Below are positions 61,745 to 64,000 of a DNA stretch of 64,000 nt, in pieces. Every line of letters begins with the position of its first letter. Positions within the stretch are counted from its first letter, which is position 1. This DNA comes from Halogranum gelatinilyticum (GTDB taxonomy: Archaea; Halobacteriota; Halobacteria; Halobacteriales; Haloferacaceae), in the NCBI RefSeq assembly GCF_900103715.1, contig NZ_FNHL01000001.1, positions 124,001-188,000 of the forward strand, given 5' to 3'. The notes beneath the pieces are model-generated. The model did no database searches, was not told the origin of the DNA, and saw nothing but the letters and a program-made list of their open reading frames with translations. A program made the position numbers and the translations under genes.

Positions 61745-62635
61745 GTGACTCGGTACCGAAACGCTGCGGCCTTCCTGCTCCTCGCGGCCCTCTGGGGGGC
61801 GTCGTATCCGGCGGTCAAAGCCGGTCTCGAAGGCTTCCCGCCTCTGCTCTTTGCGGCACTGCGCTTCGATCTCGTCGGCCTGCTCGTCCTCGGCTACGCC
61901 GTCGCCCGCGGCGGGCGGTGGCGGCCGACTCGTGCCGACGCTCCCAGTATCTTCGCCGGCGGGACGCTCTTCATCGCCGTCCACAACGGCCTGCTGTTCA
62001 TCGGCCAGGGCTACGTCACCTCGGCGGTCAGTGCCGTCGTCCTCAGCTCTATTCCGGTGCTCTCGGCCGGGTTCGCTCGCCCCGTCCTCCCCAGCGAACG
62101 GCTCAGCCCCGTCGCACTCGCGGGCGTCCTGCTCGGGCTGGTCGGCGTCGTCGTCGTCGCCAACCCCGACCCGAACGCCGTCAGCTCGCCGAACCCCGTC
62201 GGCGTGGGTATCCTGTTGCTCTCGGCGTCGGCGTTCGCCCTCGGCGGCGTCGCGACACGCCAACTGCGGACGACGCTGCCCGTCGCGGCCTACCAGGGCT
62301 GGCTGATGCTCCTCGGTGGGCTGCTGCTCCACGGAATGAGTCTCGCACGCGCGGAGCCGCAGGCGGTCGACCTCAGTCCCTCGGTGGTCGCCGCCTTCGT
62401 CTATCTCGTCCCCTTTGCGGGAGCCGTCGGCTACCTGTTGTACTTCGACCTACTGGACCGCCTCGGCCCGGTCGAGATCAACCTCGTCGGCTACGTCTCG
62501 CCGGTCTTCGCCGCCGTCGTCGGCTGGGCCGCGCTGAACGAGTCGCTCGCGCCCTCCGTCGCCGTCGGCTTCGCGGTCATCGTCGTCGGCTTCCTCCTGG
62601 TGAAGCGCGACGCGATCCGTGCCGAATTCGCCTGA
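61745..62635 (+). CDS. EamA/DMT-superfamily transporter
   Basis: A 296-residue protein with about 10 hydrophobic helices arranged as two EamA repeats ([18 protein letters not shown] begins the first; [18 protein letters not shown] lies near the end of the second). Drug/metabolite exporter family; substrate unknown. I chose GTG 61745 (start of [12 protein letters not shown]); in-frame sequence upstream does not look coding. It is divergent from hemL. Confidence 0.85.
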   Translation: MTRYRNAAAFLLLAALWGASYPAVKAGLEGFPPLLFAALRFDLVGLLVLGYAVARGGRWRPTRADAPSIFAGGTLFIAVHNGLLFIGQGYVTSAVSAVVLSSIPVLSAGFARPVLPSERLSPVALAGVLLGLVGVVVVANPDPNAVSSPNPVGVGILLLSASAFALGGVATRQLRTTLPVAAYQGWLMLLGGLLLHGMSLARAEPQAVDLSPSVVAAFVYLVPFAGAVGYLLYFDLLDRLGPVEINLVGYVSPVFAAVVGWAALNESLAPSVAVGFAVIVVGFLLVKRDAIRAEFA

Positions 62636-62683
62636 GTTCGATTGAGTTCGATTGAGTCCGCTTGAGTCCGCCTGAGTTCGCCT
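62624..62683. repeat. Six 10-bp imperfect tandem repeats at the EamA stop codon
   Basis: Units are GAATTCGCCT, GAGTTCGATT twice, GAGTCCGCTT, GAGTCCGCCT and GAGTTCGCCT. The junction of the first two units supplies the TGA stop of the transporter gene. Every junction reads TGA; with a 10-bp period they fall in all three frames. Confidence 0.85.
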
Positions 62684-62691
62684 GATACTGC

Positions 62692-63063
62692 TCAGACCGC
62701 GTCTCTCCCGCGCTCGCCGGTGCGGATCTGGACGGCGTCCTCGACGTCGATGACGAAGACCTTGCCGTCACCGGGTTCGCCGGTCGCCGCCCCCTCCTGA
62801 ATCGCGTCGACGACGTCGTCGGCGGGGATGTCGGAGACGACACACTCGATTTTGACCTTCTGGTGGAGGTCGACCGTATACTCCTCGCCGCGCCACTGGC
62901 CCTTCTTCGCGGGCTGGCTGCCGCGACCGGAGACGTTCGTCACGGTGAGCGAGGGCGCGCCCGTCTCCGCGAGGCTCCGTTTGACGTCGCCGAGCTTGTC
63001 CGGGCGGACGACCGCCATGACGAGTTTGATACCACCGTCGTTCGCCAAGTCCGTGTCTGACAT
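62692..63063 (-). CDS. glnK: PII nitrogen regulatory protein GlnK (first copy)
   Basis: Trimeric sensor of 2-oxoglutarate and ATP/ADP that plugs the ammonium channel. The 123-residue protein has the T-loop [20 protein letters not shown] with the conserved Tyr62, and the C-terminal [20 protein letters not shown] signature. It is nearly identical to the second copy upstream, and 114 nt from it. A CCTAAGTAAC patch about 25 nt before the ATG may be its own promoter. Confidence 0.95.
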   Translation of the reverse strand: MSDTDLANDGGIKLVMAVVRPDKLGDVKRSLAETGAPSLTVTNVSGRGSQPAKKGQWRGEEYTVDLHQKVKIECVVSDIPADDVVDAIQEGAATGEPGDGKVFVIDVEDAVQIRTGERGRDAV

Positions 63064-63083
63064 ACTCACACGGGTAGTGGCCA

Positions 63084-63093
63084 GTTACTTAGG
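63084..63093 (-). promoter_or_regulatory. TATA-like element before the downstream glnK
   Basis: Minus-strand CCTAAGTAAC about 22-30 nt before ATG 63063, consistent with a separate leaderless transcript for this copy. Confidence 0.4.
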
Positions 63094-63133
63094 TCCGTCG
63101 CCGATCGCGCCGCTGGACGTTCGTAATCTCCTG

Positions 63134-63139
63134 AAAAAA
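63134..63139 (-). terminator. T-tract between the two glnK genes
   Basis: Six A on the + strand (T6 in the leftward transcript) about 40 nt beyond the stop of the upstream glnK. Likely ends the amt-glnK transcript. Confidence 0.45.
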
Positions 63140-63177
63140 TGTGTGTTCGTGCGATTCGACCGGGTGGAAGTGACCGT

Positions 63178-63543
63178 TTAGACGGCTCCCCGTCCTTCTT
63201 CGCCGGTGCGGATCTGGACGGCGTCCTCGACGTCGATGACGAAGACCTTGCCGTCGCCGGGTTCGCCGGTCGAGGCGGACTCCTGAATCGCGCCGACGAC
63301 GTCGTCGGCGGGGATATCGGAGACGACACACTCGACTTTGACCTTCTGGTGGAGGTCGACCGTGTACTCCTCGCCGCGCCACTGACCCTTCTTGGCGGGT
63401 TGGTTGCCGCGGCCGGAGACGTTCGTCACGGTGAGCGAGGGCGCGCCGACCTCGGCGAGACCGCGCTTGACGTCGGCGAGCTTGTCCGGGCGGATGACCG
63501 CCATGACGAGCTTGATGCCGCCGTCGTTGGTTTCGTCACTCAT
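63178..63543 (-). CDS. glnK: PII nitrogen regulatory protein GlnK (second copy)
   Basis: A 121-residue PII protein; T-loop Tyr60 in WRGEEYTVD. It differs from the other copy at scattered positions (for example a shorter N-terminus and IQESAS rather than IQEGAA). The ATG overlaps the amt stop by 4 nt, so it is translationally coupled to the channel, the most common amt-glnK arrangement. Confidence 0.96.
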   Translation of the reverse strand: MSDETNDGGIKLVMAVIRPDKLADVKRGLAEVGAPSLTVTNVSGRGNQPAKKGQWRGEEYTVDLHQKVKVECVVSDIPADDVVGAIQESASTGEPGDGKVFVIDVEDAVQIRTGEEGRGAV

Positions 63544-64000
63544 TCGTCATCACTCCCGTTGATACCGCCGTCCGTCCGAACCGTCCCGTCGACCGGGACG
63601 CCGGAGCCGTCGGTGAGCGTATCGGGCTTGCCGAACTCGGGGTAGGTGTCGACGCCGTGTTCGGAGGTGTCGAGACCCTCACGCTCGTGTTCGGCACTGA
63701 CGCGAAGTTCGCCCATGGCCTTGATGATGCGGAAGACGACGAAGGTCGCACCGACCGTCCAGGCCGTGATGACCGCGACGCCTGCGATCTGCGGGATGGC
63801 GAGACCAACGAACGATGCACTGCCGTTCCAGAAGCTCGTCGCGAACAGCGGGAACAGCAGCGCGCCGAGGATACCGGCCGAGCCGTGGACCGGGAAGACA
63901 GCACAGACGTCGTCGATCTTCAGGCGCTTCTCGACGAAGCCGAAGACGATGGGCAGCTGCGCACCGGCGAGCAGGCCGACGACGATGGCACCGGGCCAGA
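63540..64000 (-). CDS. amt: Ammonium transporter Amt, C-terminal part
   Basis: Truncated by the window edge; only the C-terminal 152 residues are present. [20 protein letters not shown] contains the conserved His of the ammonium pore in helix 10 of the Amt/Rh family. It continues with [19 protein letters not shown] and ends in an extended acidic cytoplasmic tail of about 65 residues, longer than in E. coli AmtB, where GlnK would dock. The stop TGA overlaps the glnK start. Confidence 0.94.
   Translation of the reverse strand, partial: WPGAIVVGLLAGAQLPIVFGFVEKRLKIDDVCAVFPVHGSAGILGALLFPLFATSFWNGSASFVGLAIPQIAGVAVITAWTVGATFVVFRIIKAMGELRVSAEHEREGLDTSEHGVDTYPEFGKPDTLTDGSGVPVDGTVRTDGGINGSDDE

Noticed and set aside
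1-64000. tRNA, rRNA, insertion sequence or prophage
   Set aside because: No cloverleaf with TTCGANNC-type arms stood out in the intergenic regions, and there are no transposase, integrase or phage structural motifs.

Overview
The window is a high-GC segment of a haloarchaeal chromosome (class Halobacteria). The evidence is the very acidic, Asp/Glu-rich proteins, the archaeal information-processing genes (DNA polymerase D large subunit, an XPD-like helicase, archaeal GlyRS), arginine synthesis on a LysW-type carrier, Tat-dependent lipoprotein leaders, and many start codons 22-33 nt downstream of a TATA box. Most genes are compactly arranged with 1-4 nt overlaps. I found no rRNA, tRNA, insertion sequence, CRISPR array or clear prophage. 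The content is mostly housekeeping and nutrient transport.

Layout. 1-5 kb: the end of a TSUP transporter, a two-helix peptide, and nrdA-nrdB; the R2 subunit has the residues of the class Ic (Mn/Fe, no tyrosyl radical) group. 5-9.5 kb: hyuA-hyuB and a maleate-isomerase-like gene that carries a frameshift. 9.5-19.7 kb: an SPFH protein, small membrane proteins, a Tat lipoprotein, a 2H phosphoesterase-like protein, a cytochrome P450, an APC permease fused to UspA domains, a separate UspA protein, an XPD/DinG-like helicase and a membrane protein. 20-29.3 kb: one leftward cluster, argG-argH-(small ORF)-lysW-lysX-argC-argB-argD-lysK-argF. It covers arginine synthesis from glutamate on a carrier protein and includes the 56-residue carrier itself. 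29.6-35.7 kb: a KhtTU-like cation/proton antiporter pair, a dolichol-kinase-like protein, glycyl-tRNA synthetase, a CBS protein and two haloarchaeal orphans.

35.3-42.7 kb: a complete dipeptide/oligopeptide ABC importer (binding protein, two permeases, two ATPases). 42.9-47.3 kb: a small orphan, a DUF296 protein and polC (DP2). The polC gene has an unoccupied intein site with anomalous codons, and its 3' end, which encodes a PIP-box-like tail, is duplicated downstream. 47.4-55.7 kb: a rubredoxin-like protein, ketopantoate reductase, an SMR transporter, a sulfatase-fold enzyme with Thr at the nucleophile position, a NifU-like protein, a glyoxalase-fold protein, a RecJ-like DHH protein, a DUF2071 protein and an MFS transporter. 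55.8-61.6 kb: haem/sirohaem genes hemC-sumT-hemD, and hemL. 61.7-64 kb: an EamA transporter and the nitrogen module amt-glnK-glnK.

The strongest leads are the polC locus, the interrupted maleate-isomerase gene, the class Ic R2, the uncharacterised insertions in DppF, HemL, HemC and the XPD-like helicase, and the palindrome and small ORF between argH and lysW. I did not find a clearly new multi-gene system.
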